From contig NZ_JALKBY010000001.1 of the NCBI RefSeq assembly GCF_023223645.1, forward strand, positions 203,655 to 267,654: a DNA stretch of 64,000 bases. Reading direction: 5' to 3'. This document shows positions 8,364 through 17,683 of the stretch, one piece after another. This stretch comes from Natroniella sulfidigena. GTDB lineage: Bacteria; Bacillota; Halanaerobiia; Halobacteroidales; Halobacteroidaceae. How positions within the stretch are numbered: the stretch's first letter is position 1; each line of letters starts with the position of its first letter. The notes beneath the pieces were generated by a model. That model was given only the letters and a program-made list of their open reading frames with translations, was not told the origin of the DNA and ran no database searches. A program made the translations under genes and the position numbers.

Positions 8364-8413
8364 CAATATATTTGTGGGATAATTTTCAGAGTAATATTTG
8401 ATTGCAAGGAGGG

Positions 8414-9037
8414 GTGAAGATTAAATTAAATACTAGGCAAAAAAAGATAGTTGAAATAGTAAAAAACAATGAACCAATTACAAGTCATAAAATAGCTGAA
8501 AAATTGAGCTTGACTAGAGGGGCTTTAAGAGCTGATTTATCTGTATTAACTATGACTAATATTTTAAAGGCTAAGCCTAAAGTTGGATATTTTTATTCCA
8601 ATGAAGATAATAAACTTATAGATTTAGAAAAATTATACGGTAAAAAAGTAGAAGATATAAAATCAATTCCTGTAGTAGTCAAAGAAGAAACCTCAGTTTA
8701 TGATGCTATCGTCACCCTTTTTTTTGAGGATGTAGGTTCTTTATTTGTGATTGATGATCAGCAGGTATTGTTAGGAATTGTTTCTAGAAAAGACTTACTA
8801 AAAGTAACCATGGGAGAAAATGATTGTAACCAAATTCCTGTTAGTATAACTATGACTAGAATGCCTAATATTATTACAGTAGAAAGAGAAGATACTATTC
8901 TTCAAGCTGCTGAGAAGATAGTTAGATATGAGATAGACACTCTACCAGTAGTTGAAACTAAAGATAATGGAAAAGTAAAAGTAGTTGGTAGGATTAGTAA
9001 GACTGATGTAGTTAGGATTTTTGTTGATTTTTATTAG
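8414..9037 (+). CDS. ccpN: CcpN-type HTH-CBS transcriptional repressor
   Basis: A DNA-binding regulator that in Bacillus represses gluconeogenic genes under glycolytic conditions. The N-terminal HTH (LNTRQKKIVEIVKNNEPITSH, then LSLTRGALRADLSVL) and GYFY are followed by two CBS domains (about residues 80-200) that sense nucleotide-type ligands. The start is unresolved. The frame opens after TGA 8399, with TTG 8402 upstream of the AAGGAGGGG site, GTG 8414 overlapping it, and only ATT 8420 at good spacing. It is followed 23 nt later by ppdR, as in Bacillus (ccpN-yqfL). Confidence 0.88.
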   Translation: MKIKLNTRQKKIVEIVKNNEPITSHKIAEKLSLTRGALRADLSVLTMTNILKAKPKVGYFYSNEDNKLIDLEKLYGKKVEDIKSIPVVVKEETSVYDAIVTLFFEDVGSLFVIDDQQVLLGIVSRKDLLKVTMGENDCNQIPVSITMTRMPNIITVEREDTILQAAEKIVRYEIDTLPVVETKDNGKVKVVGRISKTDVVRIFVDFY

Positions 9038-9060
9038 AGGTATAAGGAGGCAGACATTCT

Positions 9061-9879
9061 ATGATAAAACCAGATGAGGATTTAATAATTTTTATTATCT
9101 CAGATTCTGTGGGTAAAACAGCAGAAAATGTAATTAATGCAGTAACTAGTCAATTTGAAACTAATAGGATCGAGATTAAAAAATTTAATAATGTAACTAA
9201 TATAGCAAAATTATCTAAAGTGATCAATAAAGCTTTGGAAGAAGATAATGTCTTATTAGCTTATACAATTATATTACCAGAGTTATGTAAGTATATTGAA
9301 AGTGAAGTACAAAGATTAAATCTTCCTAGTGTAGATCTTATAGGGCCAGCAGTAAATAAAATTTCTGATCTAGTAGGCCAGCGACCCGAAAGAGAACCAG
9401 GATTAAATCGTAGGTTAGATCAAGAATATTTCAAACGAATTGATTGTATAGAGTTTGCTGTTAGATGTGATGATGGGAAGAATATTAGTAAATTAGATCA
9501 AGCCGACTTTGTTTTAATTGGCATATCGAGAACATCTAAAACTCCATTAAGTATGTATTTAGCTAATCAAGGATATAAACCTGCTAATATTCCTTTAGTC
9601 CCTGAAGTAACTCCACCACAGGAGTTATATGAATTACCTTCTAAAAAAGTAGTAGGTTTGACAATTGATCCTGATAATTTACGAGGAATTAGAGAAGAGC
9701 GATTAAGAGTAATGAACTTTAATAAACGGGCCAACTATGCAAGGGTAAATAGGATATTAGAAGAGCTTACTTTTGCTGAAGAAATCATGAAAAAAGTAGG
9801 ATGTATGGTGGTTAATGTAACCAATAAGTCAATTGAAGAGACAGCTAGTAAGATATTAGCAGAAGCTAATGAGTCATAA
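9061..9879 (+). CDS. ppdR: pyruvate, phosphate dikinase regulatory protein
   Basis: A bifunctional regulator (DUF299, YqfL type) that phosphorylates and dephosphorylates the active-site threonine of PPDK and so turns the enzyme off and on. All family landmarks are present: N-terminal IISDSVGKTAENV, IEFAVRCDDGK, the P-loop GISRTSKTPLSMYLA (about residues 154-168), and NIPLVPEV. The 272-residue length is normal. It sits between ccpN and its presumed target ppdK and has a strong AAGGAGG site. Confidence 0.93.
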   Translation: MIKPDEDLIIFIISDSVGKTAENVINAVTSQFETNRIEIKKFNNVTNIAKLSKVINKALEEDNVLLAYTIILPELCKYIESEVQRLNLPSVDLIGPAVNKISDLVGQRPEREPGLNRRLDQEYFKRIDCIEFAVRCDDGKNISKLDQADFVLIGISRTSKTPLSMYLANQGYKPANIPLVPEVTPPQELYELPSKKVVGLTIDPDNLRGIREERLRVMNFNKRANYARVNRILEELTFAEEIMKKVGCMVVNVTNKSIEETASKILAEANES

Positions 9880-9954
9880 AGAAATAAAAACAGATTGCTT
9901 TATAAAAGAGAAGTTTTTTTAATTTAAACATAAATAAAAAGGAGCTGATAAAAG

Positions 9955-12603
9955 ATGTGTTCTGAAAAAAAGTATGTTTACTCATTTGAAGAAGGATCAC
10001 TAGAGTTAAAATCATTATTAGGTGGTAAAGGGGCCAACTTAGGTGAAATGACAAGTTTAGGCTTACCAGTGCCTCCAGGAATGACAGTAACTACAGAAGC
10101 ATGTAATCTGTATTATGAAAGTGGTGAACAATTACCAGAATTCTCAAGAGAAGAGATTCGAAGTTATTTAACAGAGTTAGAAGAAAAGATGGATAAGAGT
10201 TTTGGTGATGATAATAACCCATTGCTTTTATCAGTTAGATCTGGAGCAGTAATTTCTATGCCTGGAATGATGGATACCATCTTAAATTTAGGACTTAATG
10301 ATCAATCTGTAAAAGGTTTAGCTAAAGAAACAGGAGATGAAAAATTTGCTTATGATTGTTACCGAAGATTTATTCAAATGTTTGGGGAAGTAGTATTAGA
10401 TGTTGAAGCATATAAATTCAGTCGGAAATTAGATAGCTTAAAAGAAGAGGTAGGGGCAGAAACAGACATTGATTTGACTGTTGATCACTTAAAAGAGTTG
10501 ATTGATAAGTTTAAGTTGATTGTTAAAGAGGAAGCTGAAGTTGATTTTCCTCAAGATCCAATGGAGCAGTTGATTACCGCAGTAGAAGCAGTCTTTGGTT
10601 CTTGGAATAATAAGCGGGCAATTGTTTATCGTGATGCTCATGATATCGATCATGAGTTAGGAACAGCTGTTAATATTCAGTCAATGGTCTTTGGAAATAT
10701 GGGCCAAGATTCAGGAACAGGTGTTGTCTTTACTCGTAATCCATCAACAGGAGAGAATAAATTATACGGAGAGTATTTATTGAATGCTCAAGGTGAGGAT
10801 ATAGTAGCTGGAATCAGAACTCCTGAAGATATTCAAACTTTCAAAGATTCACTACCAGAGGTCTATGAGCAATTAGTAGAGGTGACAGAGACGTTAGAAA
10901 AGCATTATAAAGATATGCAGGATATAGAATTTACAGTAGAGAAGGGTAAATTATATTTATTACAGACTAGAACTGGTAAAAGAACTGCTAAATCTGCAAT
11001 TAAAATAGCAGCAGATATGGCTGAAGAGGGTTTGATTGATCAGGATCAAGCATTATTAAGAGTAGAGCCAGAGCATATAGAAAAAGTATTACATCGCCAA
11101 ATTGATCCAGAAGCTGAAACAGAAGTAATCGCTAAAGGGTTACCTGCTTCTCCTGGAGCTGCAGCGGGAACAGTAGTCTTTTCAGCAGATGAAGCTGAAA
11201 AGATAGCTGAAAATGGTGAAAAGGTAGTCTTAGTTAGTTTAGAAACAACTCCTGAAGATATTCATGGTGTATTAGCTGCTGAAGGTGTATTGACTACTCG
11301 TGGTGGTATGACTAGCCATGCAGCAGTGGTAGCTAGAGGAATGGGTAAGCCATGCGTCTGTGGTTGTGATGAAATTAAGATAGATTTTGAAGCAGGAGAA
11401 TTTACAGTAGGAGGTCAGACAGTAAAAGAAGGAGAACGCATTACGATTAATGGTGGAACTGGAGAAGTTATCTTAGGAAAAGTAAAGATGACTGAAGCTA
11501 AGTTGAGTCAAGAGTGTAAAGATATTCTACAGTGGGCTGATGATCGTAGGGATTTACAGGTGAGAACCAATGCTGATAATGGTACTGATGCTAGTAAGGC
11601 TTTTGAATTTGGAGCAGAAGGAATTGGATTATGTAGAACAGAACATATGTTTATGGCAGCTGACCGAGTGCCAATCGTACAAAGATTGATCTTAAGTGAA
11701 TCCGATCAAGAAAAAAGAGATGCACTAACAGAATTAGAACCGATTCAGTGCCAAGATTTTGAAGAAATCTTTGCTGAAATGGAAGGGCGAGCAGTAACAG
11801 TAAGATTATTAGATCCACCATTACATGAGTTTTTACCTAACTTACCTGAGTTGATAGAAGAGGTAACAGAGTTGAGAGTAAAAGGTGAGAAAGAGAAATT
11901 AAAAGAAAAAGAGAATCTATTAAGAAAAGTAAAGAATATGGATGAATCAAATCCAATGTTAGGATTTAGAGGTTGTCGGCTAGGAGTTATCATTCCAGAA
12001 ATTTATGAAATGCAAGCTAGAGCTCTCTTTAAAGCAGCTATTAAGTTAGCTACAGAAGAAGATACTAAAACTGAGCTAGAAATTATGATTCCTTTAGTTT
12101 CAGAGTTAGCTGAATTTGAGATCTTAAGAGAGAGAATTGAAGAAATAGCAGACCAGTTATTGACTGAAGCAAATTTAGAGCTTGATTATAAAGTTGGAAC
12201 GATGATTGAATTACCACGAGCATGTATGACAGCTGATCAGATTGCTCAAAAGGCTGATTTCTTCTCCTTTGGAACCAATGATTTAACTCAAACTACTTTT
12301 GGTTTCAGTCGAGATGATGCTGAAGGTAAGTTCTTGCATGAGTACTTAGAAAGAGAAGTAATTGAAGATAATCCATTTATTACATTAGATGCTGCTGGAG
12401 TAGGAAAACTAGTTAATTTGGCTGCTAAATCAGGACGTCAAGCTAACCCAGATTTAAAAGTAGGTATCTGTGGAGAGCATGGTGGAGAACCAAGATCAAT
12501 TGCATTATGTCAAGAATATGGTTTAGATTATGTCAGTTGTTCTCCTTATCGAGTACCTGTAGCTCGATTAGCAGCAGCACAAGCTAAAATTAAAAAATCT
12601 TAA
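9955..12603 (+). CDS. ppdK: pyruvate, phosphate dikinase
   Basis: PPDK interconverts pyruvate + ATP + Pi and PEP + AMP + PPi, and can run toward either glycolysis or gluconeogenesis. The protein has an N-terminal nucleotide-binding domain (LGGKGANLGEM, GAVISMPGMMDT), a swivelling phosphohistidine domain (TTRGGMTSHAAVVARGMGKP, with the regulatory Thr next to the catalytic His), and a C-terminal PEP/pyruvate barrel (GFRGCRLG, FGTNDLTQTTFGFSRDD, GICGEHGGEP). The 882 residues match the usual size. The adjacent ppdR gene implies regulation by threonine phosphorylation. Confidence 0.97.
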   Translation: MCSEKKYVYSFEEGSLELKSLLGGKGANLGEMTSLGLPVPPGMTVTTEACNLYYESGEQLPEFSREEIRSYLTELEEKMDKSFGDDNNPLLLSVRSGAVISMPGMMDTILNLGLNDQSVKGLAKETGDEKFAYDCYRRFIQMFGEVVLDVEAYKFSRKLDSLKEEVGAETDIDLTVDHLKELIDKFKLIVKEEAEVDFPQDPMEQLITAVEAVFGSWNNKRAIVYRDAHDIDHELGTAVNIQSMVFGNMGQDSGTGVVFTRNPSTGENKLYGEYLLNAQGEDIVAGIRTPEDIQTFKDSLPEVYEQLVEVTETLEKHYKDMQDIEFTVEKGKLYLLQTRTGKRTAKSAIKIAADMAEEGLIDQDQALLRVEPEHIEKVLHRQIDPEAETEVIAKGLPASPGAAAGTVVFSADEAEKIAENGEKVVLVSLETTPEDIHGVLAAEGVLTTRGGMTSHAAVVARGMGKPCVCGCDEIKIDFEAGEFTVGGQTVKEGERITINGGTGEVILGKVKMTEAKLSQECKDILQWADDRRDLQVRTNADNGTDASKAFEFGAEGIGLCRTEHMFMAADRVPIVQRLILSESDQEKRDALTELEPIQCQDFEEIFAEMEGRAVTVRLLDPPLHEFLPNLPELIEEVTELRVKGEKEKLKEKENLLRKVKNMDESNPMLGFRGCRLGVIIPEIYEMQARALFKAAIKLATEEDTKTELEIMIPLVSELAEFEILRERIEEIADQLLTEANLELDYKVGTMIELPRACMTADQIAQKADFFSFGTNDLTQTTFGFSRDDAEGKFLHEYLEREVIEDNPFITLDAAGVGKLVNLAAKSGRQANPDLKVGICGEHGGEPRSIALCQEYGLDYVSCSPYRVPVARLAAAQAKIKKS

Positions 12604-12619
12604 ATTAATTATTTACCCG

Positions 12620-12650
12620 GCCGACAATTAATTTTGTCGGCTATTTTTTT
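12620..12650 (+). terminator. Rho-independent terminator of ppdK
   Basis: GCCGACAA and TTGTCGGC form an 8-bp stem around TTAATT, followed by a T7 tract. Confidence 0.9.
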
Positions 12651-12739
12651 ATCAATAAAGGAGTATTGCCTGATTGTATTTAATATATAATAGTTAGTTG
12701 CAAACTTAATAAGTTTTAAAAATTGAGGGGGTAATAATA

Positions 12740-13318
12740 ATGAAAATAATAGGTGTTAATGGTAGTCCACATCAGGATGGAAATACAGCGTTAATGTTAA
12801 CTAAGGCATTAGAAGGAGCTAAAAATGAAGGAGCAGAAGTGGAATTGATCAATATAGCTACTGCCTTAGAAGAATTAGAGGTTCCTTTTTGTGAGCATTG
12901 TTCAAGTCCTTGTGCTAAAGTCTGTTATCAAGGAACTTTAGTAGAGGATTATTTAGAGTTATTAGGGGCAGCCGATGGAGTGATTATTGGGAGTCCAGTT
13001 TATTTTGGGACAGTGAGTGGTCAATTAAAGTCATTTTGGGATTTGACACGAGCTTTAAGAAGTGAAAAAAGTTTGACCAATACAGTAGGTGGAGCCTTAG
13101 CAGTAGGAGCATCACGATTTGGGGGCCAAGAGACTACAGTACGAGCCTTACAGGATATGATGATGGTACAAGGAATGATTGTAGTAGGTGATGGTACTGT
13201 TGAAGATGGTGCAGGTCATCAAGGAGCTTGTGGACAGATGGAAGTTAAAATAGATCAACAAGCACAGCAACAAGCAATGGTTTTAGGTAAGAGAGTGGCT
13301 CGGGTTGCTAAAAAATAG
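12740..13318 (+). CDS. flavodoxin-fold NAD(P)H-dependent oxidoreductase (FMN reductase family)
   Basis: A 192-residue flavoprotein with the FMN phosphate-binding loop GVNGSPHQDGNTALML, the dithiol/iron-sulfur-type cluster CEHCSSPCAKVC (about residues 51-62) and the second FMN loop IIGSPVYFGTVSGQLKSFWD. The cysteine pattern resembles iron-sulfur flavoproteins of anaerobes, but its spacing differs from the classic compact motif, so cluster binding is uncertain. It stands alone after the ppdK terminator, and its electron-transfer partner cannot be told. Confidence 0.85.
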   Translation: MKIIGVNGSPHQDGNTALMLTKALEGAKNEGAEVELINIATALEELEVPFCEHCSSPCAKVCYQGTLVEDYLELLGAADGVIIGSPVYFGTVSGQLKSFWDLTRALRSEKSLTNTVGGALAVGASRFGGQETTVRALQDMMMVQGMIVVGDGTVEDGAGHQGACGQMEVKIDQQAQQQAMVLGKRVARVAKK

Positions 13319-13459
13319 ACTTTAAATAGAATAATTTTAATGATTTTGGAAAAAATACTTTAGAGTAAGAGTTAATTTTAAATTAGAGGAAGGATTTTGC
13401 GTAGTATTGTCGAAACAATATTACTGCTGTCAATTATATATAATTCTAAGGGGAGATTT

Positions 13460-13906
13460 ATGAGAATTTTAATTGATGGGGATTCCTGTCCAGTAAAAGA
13501 AGAGATATGTAAGATTGCCAAAACTTATAAGATAGAGGTGCTAATTTTTAGTAGCACTGCTCATTATACTGATAATAGGCTAGAAGCAAAATATATTACT
13601 GTTGATAGTAACTATCAGGCTGTAGATTTAGAGTTAGTCCAACAATTGACTAAACAGGATTTAGTGGTAACTAATGATTATGGATTAGCAGCTTTAGTAT
13701 TGGGTTTTGATGCTGCAGCTATTTCAATTTATGGAAAGGTTTTTACTGAAAAAAATATCGATTATTTATTGAGTAGGAATCATTTTATGGGGCGATTAAG
13801 GAGGCAGAAAAAATATATTTCTAAAGCTAGTAAATATACTAAAGAAAAGAGAGAAAGATTCAAAGAGAGTTTGATTAAGCTAATAGAAAATAAGAGTAAC
13901 ATTTAA
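13460..13906 (+). CDS. yqxD: YaiI/YqxD family protein (DUF188)
   Basis: A 148-residue member of the DUF188/PIN-like family, with the acidic N-terminal motif ILIDGDSCPVKEEI, VTNDYGLAALVLG, and GRLRRQKK near the C-terminus. The family is thought to have a nuclease-like fold, but no role is established. ATG 13460 is chosen because an AAGGGGA site lies just upstream. The longer frame from 13397 lacks a ribosome site and begins with sequence foreign to the family. It sits directly before dnaG, as in Bacillus. Confidence 0.88.
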   Translation: MRILIDGDSCPVKEEICKIAKTYKIEVLIFSSTAHYTDNRLEAKYITVDSNYQAVDLELVQQLTKQDLVVTNDYGLAALVLGFDAAAISIYGKVFTEKNIDYLLSRNHFMGRLRRQKKYISKASKYTKEKRERFKESLIKLIENKSNI

Positions 13907-13923
13907 TTAGAGGGTGAAGAAAT

Positions 13924-15756
13924 TTGACTCGTTCCTACAGTGAAGAGTTTATAGAACAGGTTCGGTTTAGCAATAATATAATTGATATTATATCAGAGTA
14001 TATTAAGTTAGAGCAAGCTGGTAAAAGTTACAGGGGGTTATGTCCTTTTCATGATGAAAGGACACCTTCTTTTAATGTTAGCTCTGAGGAGCAATTGTAT
14101 TATTGTTTTGGTTGTGGAGCTGGTGGAAATATTTTTAATTTTGTAATGGAAATTGAGGGGCTCGATTTTGTAGAGGCAGTTAAGTTTTTGGCTGAGAGAG
14201 CAGGCTTAGAATTACCAGCTCAGAACCTCTCTCCAAAGATGAAACAGCAAAAAATGAAGAAAAAAAAGTTATTACAGATCCATAAATTAACGGCTAAATT
14301 TTATAATTATTTATTAACTGAATCTGATATTGGAGCGGCAGGACATCGCTACTTACAACAACGAGGGTTTAATCAAGAGGTAATTGAGCAGTTTAAATTG
14401 GGATTTGCTCCTGACCGCTGGCAGGGATTGTATAGATTTTTACGGAATAAGGGTTATTCAGATCAGATCTTAGCGGAATCTGGCTTAGTTATTTCTAGGA
14501 AGAAATCAAGTGGTTACTATGATCGATTTCGTAATCGAGTTATCTTTACTATTTTTAATCATCGTAATCAGGTGATTGGATTTGGAGGTAGAATATTAGA
14601 AAATTGTAATCAGCCTAAATATCTTAATTCACCTGAAACCTTACTGTTTGATAAAAGTAAGAATCTATATGGTTTGAATTCGGCCAAAAAAGAGATTAAA
14701 AAACAGGAGGAAGCAATTATAGTAGAAGGATATACAGATGTAATTACTGCTTATCAATTTGGAATCAAGAATGTAGTGGCTTCTTTAGGGACAGCATTAA
14801 CTAAAAAGCAAGCTAGGTTGCTCAAAAGATACTGTCAAGTAGTTTATATTGCTTATGATTCCGATACAGCAGGGACAAAAGCTACATTGCGTGGCTTGGA
14901 TATTTTAAAGGAGGTTGGATTGACTGTTAAAGTTATTGATCTGCCTGTTGATCAAGATCCCGATTTATTTATTAAGAAAGCAGGAAAAGATGGTTTTGAA
15001 AGCTTAAAAAAAGAGGCGAAGACATTAATAGAGTTTAAGTTAGATAGTATTTTACAGAGAAGGATAGTTAGTAATATAGATGATAAAGTAGAGGTAGTTA
15101 ATCAAGTTGTTAGGGTATTAGCTAGGATTAAAAATGAAGTTGAGTTGCTAGAGTATATTAAAAGGATTGCTCAAAAATTGAATATTACAGAAGAGGTACT
15201 TAAATCTGAACTAAAAAATTATAAAGCAAAGAACAAAAGGCAGGATAGAAAGCAGAAGAATAGGAATAATAAGAATAAGCCAGCTCTTAAAGAAAAACTT
15301 AATACTGTCAATTTAAGTGATTATATTGATGCTGTTAATGGATTATCAGTTGAAAGGTTATTAAAGATTATTATTAACGAACCTGAATTGATTGAACAGT
15401 TGCAGAAGTTTTTAAAACCAACTGATTTTATTAAGCCAGAATATCAGAATCTATTTGCAGCTATATTTAATTTTTATAAACGACAAGATGAGTTGGATAC
15501 AAACGACTTATTAGCAGAGTTAAATGGGAAGGAAGAACAAGAGCTGTTATTGAAGTTAACTGTTGGAGAAGGCATTGATTGTGACTATGAAGGTGCAATA
15601 GCTGATTATATAAAAAAAATAAAGGAGTATCGGAACGTAATGAAGAAAAAACAGTTAGAATCTGAAATTAAGCGGGCAGAGTCGGATGGTAATTTTAAGC
15701 AGGTTAGTTCTTTATTAAAAGAATATCAAAACTTATTAAGAAAGGAGGGTCTGTAA
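13924..15756 (+). CDS. dnaG: DNA primase
   Basis: DnaG synthesises RNA primers for replication. The 610-residue protein has an N-terminal zinc ribbon (CPFH..CFGC, residues 40-64), a catalytic TOPRIM core (IVEGYTDVITAYQFG, YDSDTAGTKA) and a C-terminal DnaB-interacting region. It uses TTG 13924 after GAGGGTGAAG. The next gene, sigA, begins immediately after the stop, so this is the classic macromolecular synthesis operon. Confidence 0.95.
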   Translation: MTRSYSEEFIEQVRFSNNIIDIISEYIKLEQAGKSYRGLCPFHDERTPSFNVSSEEQLYYCFGCGAGGNIFNFVMEIEGLDFVEAVKFLAERAGLELPAQNLSPKMKQQKMKKKKLLQIHKLTAKFYNYLLTESDIGAAGHRYLQQRGFNQEVIEQFKLGFAPDRWQGLYRFLRNKGYSDQILAESGLVISRKKSSGYYDRFRNRVIFTIFNHRNQVIGFGGRILENCNQPKYLNSPETLLFDKSKNLYGLNSAKKEIKKQEEAIIVEGYTDVITAYQFGIKNVVASLGTALTKKQARLLKRYCQVVYIAYDSDTAGTKATLRGLDILKEVGLTVKVIDLPVDQDPDLFIKKAGKDGFESLKKEAKTLIEFKLDSILQRRIVSNIDDKVEVVNQVVRVLARIKNEVELLEYIKRIAQKLNITEEVLKSELKNYKAKNKRQDRKQKNRNNKNKPALKEKLNTVNLSDYIDAVNGLSVERLLKIIINEPELIEQLQKFLKPTDFIKPEYQNLFAAIFNFYKRQDELDTNDLLAELNGKEEQELLLKLTVGEGIDCDYEGAIADYIKKIKEYRNVMKKKQLESEIKRAESDGNFKQVSSLLKEYQNLLRKEGL

Positions 15757-16857
15757 ATGCCAGATAAAAGAGAGTTGATTGAAAAAAAGGTAAAAGGTTT
15801 GATTGCTAAGGGTGAAAAAGAAGGCGAACTTAGTTATGAAGAAATAATGGATACATTATCTGATGTAGATTTAGATACGGAACAGATTGAGGAGATTTAT
15901 GAAACCTTCTCTTCAATGGGGATTGAGGTTTCAGATGAAGAAGAGTCAGAAGCAGAAACAGACGATAAAAAAGAAGCAGATGCGGATACAAGTGATAGTA
16001 GTTTAGATTTAAGTGTCCCTAGTGGAGTTGGGATTGATGATCCTGTCAAAATGTATTTAAAAGAGATAGGTAAGGTTGATTTATTAACTGCAGATGAAGA
16101 AAAAGAACTGGCTAAAAGAATGGAAGAAGGCGATGAAGATGCTAAGCAGATGCTAGCAGCAGCTAATTTAAGGTTAGTTGTAAGTATTGCCAAAAAGTAT
16201 GTAGGTAGAGGAATGCTATTTTTAGATTTAATCCAAGAAGGTAATTTAGGTTTGATTAAAGCAGTAGAGAAGTTTGATTATACGAAAGGGTATAAATTTA
16301 GTACTTATGCTACATGGTGGATTAGACAAGCTATTACACGTTCTATTGCTGATCAAGCAAGGACGATCAGAGTTCCAGTTCATATGGTAGAGACGATTAA
16401 TAAATTGATTAGAGTATCTCGGCATTTAGTACAGGAGTTAGGTCGTGAACCAACTGCTGAAGAAATTGCAGAAGAGATGGATATTACTGAAGAGAAGGTG
16501 CGTGAGATTAAAAAGATTGCTCAAGAGCCGGTCTCTTTAGAGACACCGATTGGTAAGGAAGAAGATAGCTATCTAGGTGATTTTGTTGAGGATGAAGATG
16601 CTCCAGCACCTTCTGTAGCTGCCTCTTTTATGCTACTACAGGATCAATTAGATGGGGTATTAGATACACTGACTGATCGAGAAAAGAGGGTTTTGGAATT
16701 GAGATTTGGAATTGAGGATGGACGTTCTAGAACTTTAGAAGAGGTTGGAAAAGAGTTTGGAGTAACTAGAGAGAGAATTAGACAGATTGAAGCTAAGGCA
16801 TTGAGGAAGTTAAGACATCCAAGTAGAAGTAAAAAATTAAAAGATTATTTAAATTAA
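15757..16857 (+). CDS. sigA: RNA polymerase primary sigma factor SigA
   Basis: The housekeeping sigma-70 factor. It has region 1.1 and an acidic Ser/Glu/Asp linker (about residues 59-83), region 1.2 ([11 protein letters not shown]), regions 2.1-2.4 ([34 protein letters not shown]), region 3 and region 4.2 ([15 protein letters not shown]). The 366 residues match the Firmicutes size. The ATG directly abuts the dnaG stop, with AAAGGAGGG in the end of dnaG. The window's promoters (TTGACA..TATAAT) suit this factor. Confidence 0.97.
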   Translation: MPDKRELIEKKVKGLIAKGEKEGELSYEEIMDTLSDVDLDTEQIEEIYETFSSMGIEVSDEEESEAETDDKKEADADTSDSSLDLSVPSGVGIDDPVKMYLKEIGKVDLLTADEEKELAKRMEEGDEDAKQMLAAANLRLVVSIAKKYVGRGMLFLDLIQEGNLGLIKAVEKFDYTKGYKFSTYATWWIRQAITRSIADQARTIRVPVHMVETINKLIRVSRHLVQELGREPTAEEIAEEMDITEEKVREIKKIAQEPVSLETPIGKEEDSYLGDFVEDEDAPAPSVAASFMLLQDQLDGVLDTLTDREKRVLELRFGIEDGRSRTLEEVGKEFGVTRERIRQIEAKALRKLRHPSRSKKLKDYLN

Positions 16858-16871
16858 AGGGTTGTTTTGAG

Positions 16872-16892
16872 AGTGGCATTAGCCACTTTTTT
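16872..16892 (+). terminator. Rho-independent terminator of yqxD-dnaG-sigA
   Basis: AGTGGC-ATTA-GCCACT stem-loop followed by T6. Confidence 0.88.
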
Positions 16893-16930
16893 CCTTGTTG
16901 TCTATTTTAAATTGTTAAAAGGAGAAGATT

Positions 16931-17614
16931 ATGAAGTTATCACCTAGGTTAGCAGCTATCGTTAGAATGATTGACTTACCGACTAAAGTAGCTGATGTTG
17001 GAACGGACCATGCATATATACCTATTTATTTGGCCCAAAATACTTCCTGTTCGACTATAATAGCTAGTGATGCTAAAGAAAACCCTTATCAGTTTGCAAT
17101 AGAGAATGTAAAGCAGATGGGATTAGCTGATCGAATAGATGTTAGGTTAGGGTCTGGTTTATCTGTATTGAATGAGGGAGAGGTAGAGACAGTAATTATT
17201 GCTGGAATGGGTAGTCAAACGATGCAGGATATAATTACTGCTGATTATGAGTTGGCCCAAAATCTAGAACGAATTATTTTACAACCAATGGCAGGAGCTG
17301 CTTCTTTAAGGAAGTGGCTAGTCAAGAATAATTTTAAAATTATAGATGAAAGTTTAGTTAAGGATGAAAGAATTTATCAAATAATAGTGGTTGAACCAGG
17401 AAGTATGGAACTTAATGATCAATTTTTATTAGAGTTAGGGCCAATTCTGATTCAAAAAAGAGAAGAGTTATGGGAAGAGTATACTACTGAATTGATTAAC
17501 AAGTGGAACAGGATTAAGAATGAAATTATTGAGAATAATCCTGAACATGCTAAAGTAGCAGAATTGAATGAAAAGATCAAGAAAATTAAAGAAATAAAAG
17601 GGATTAAGAAGTGA
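16931..17614 (+). CDS. trmK: tRNA (adenine(22)-N(1))-methyltransferase
   Basis: A SAM-dependent methyltransferase that forms m1A22 in tRNA of Gram-positive bacteria. The N-terminal Rossmann motif I is VADVGTDHAYIPIYLA, with ASDAKENPYQFA as the SAM-ribose region and IIAGMGSQTMQDI as motif IV. A C-terminal coiled coil (about residues 185-225) is typical. The 227 residues fit the family. It sits after sigA and before the Nif3-like gene, as in Bacillus (yqfN-yqfO). Confidence 0.9.
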   Translation: MKLSPRLAAIVRMIDLPTKVADVGTDHAYIPIYLAQNTSCSTIIASDAKENPYQFAIENVKQMGLADRIDVRLGSGLSVLNEGEVETVIIAGMGSQTMQDIITADYELAQNLERIILQPMAGAASLRKWLVKNNFKIIDESLVKDERIYQIIVVEPGSMELNDQFLLELGPILIQKREELWEEYTTELINKWNRIKNEIIENNPEHAKVAELNEKIKKIKEIKGIKK

Positions 17615-17683
17615 CTAGTGAAGGTATATAATAATGATTTTATTTTTAGCAGGCTTCATTTTAACAGCGAAGGAGGGGAAATT

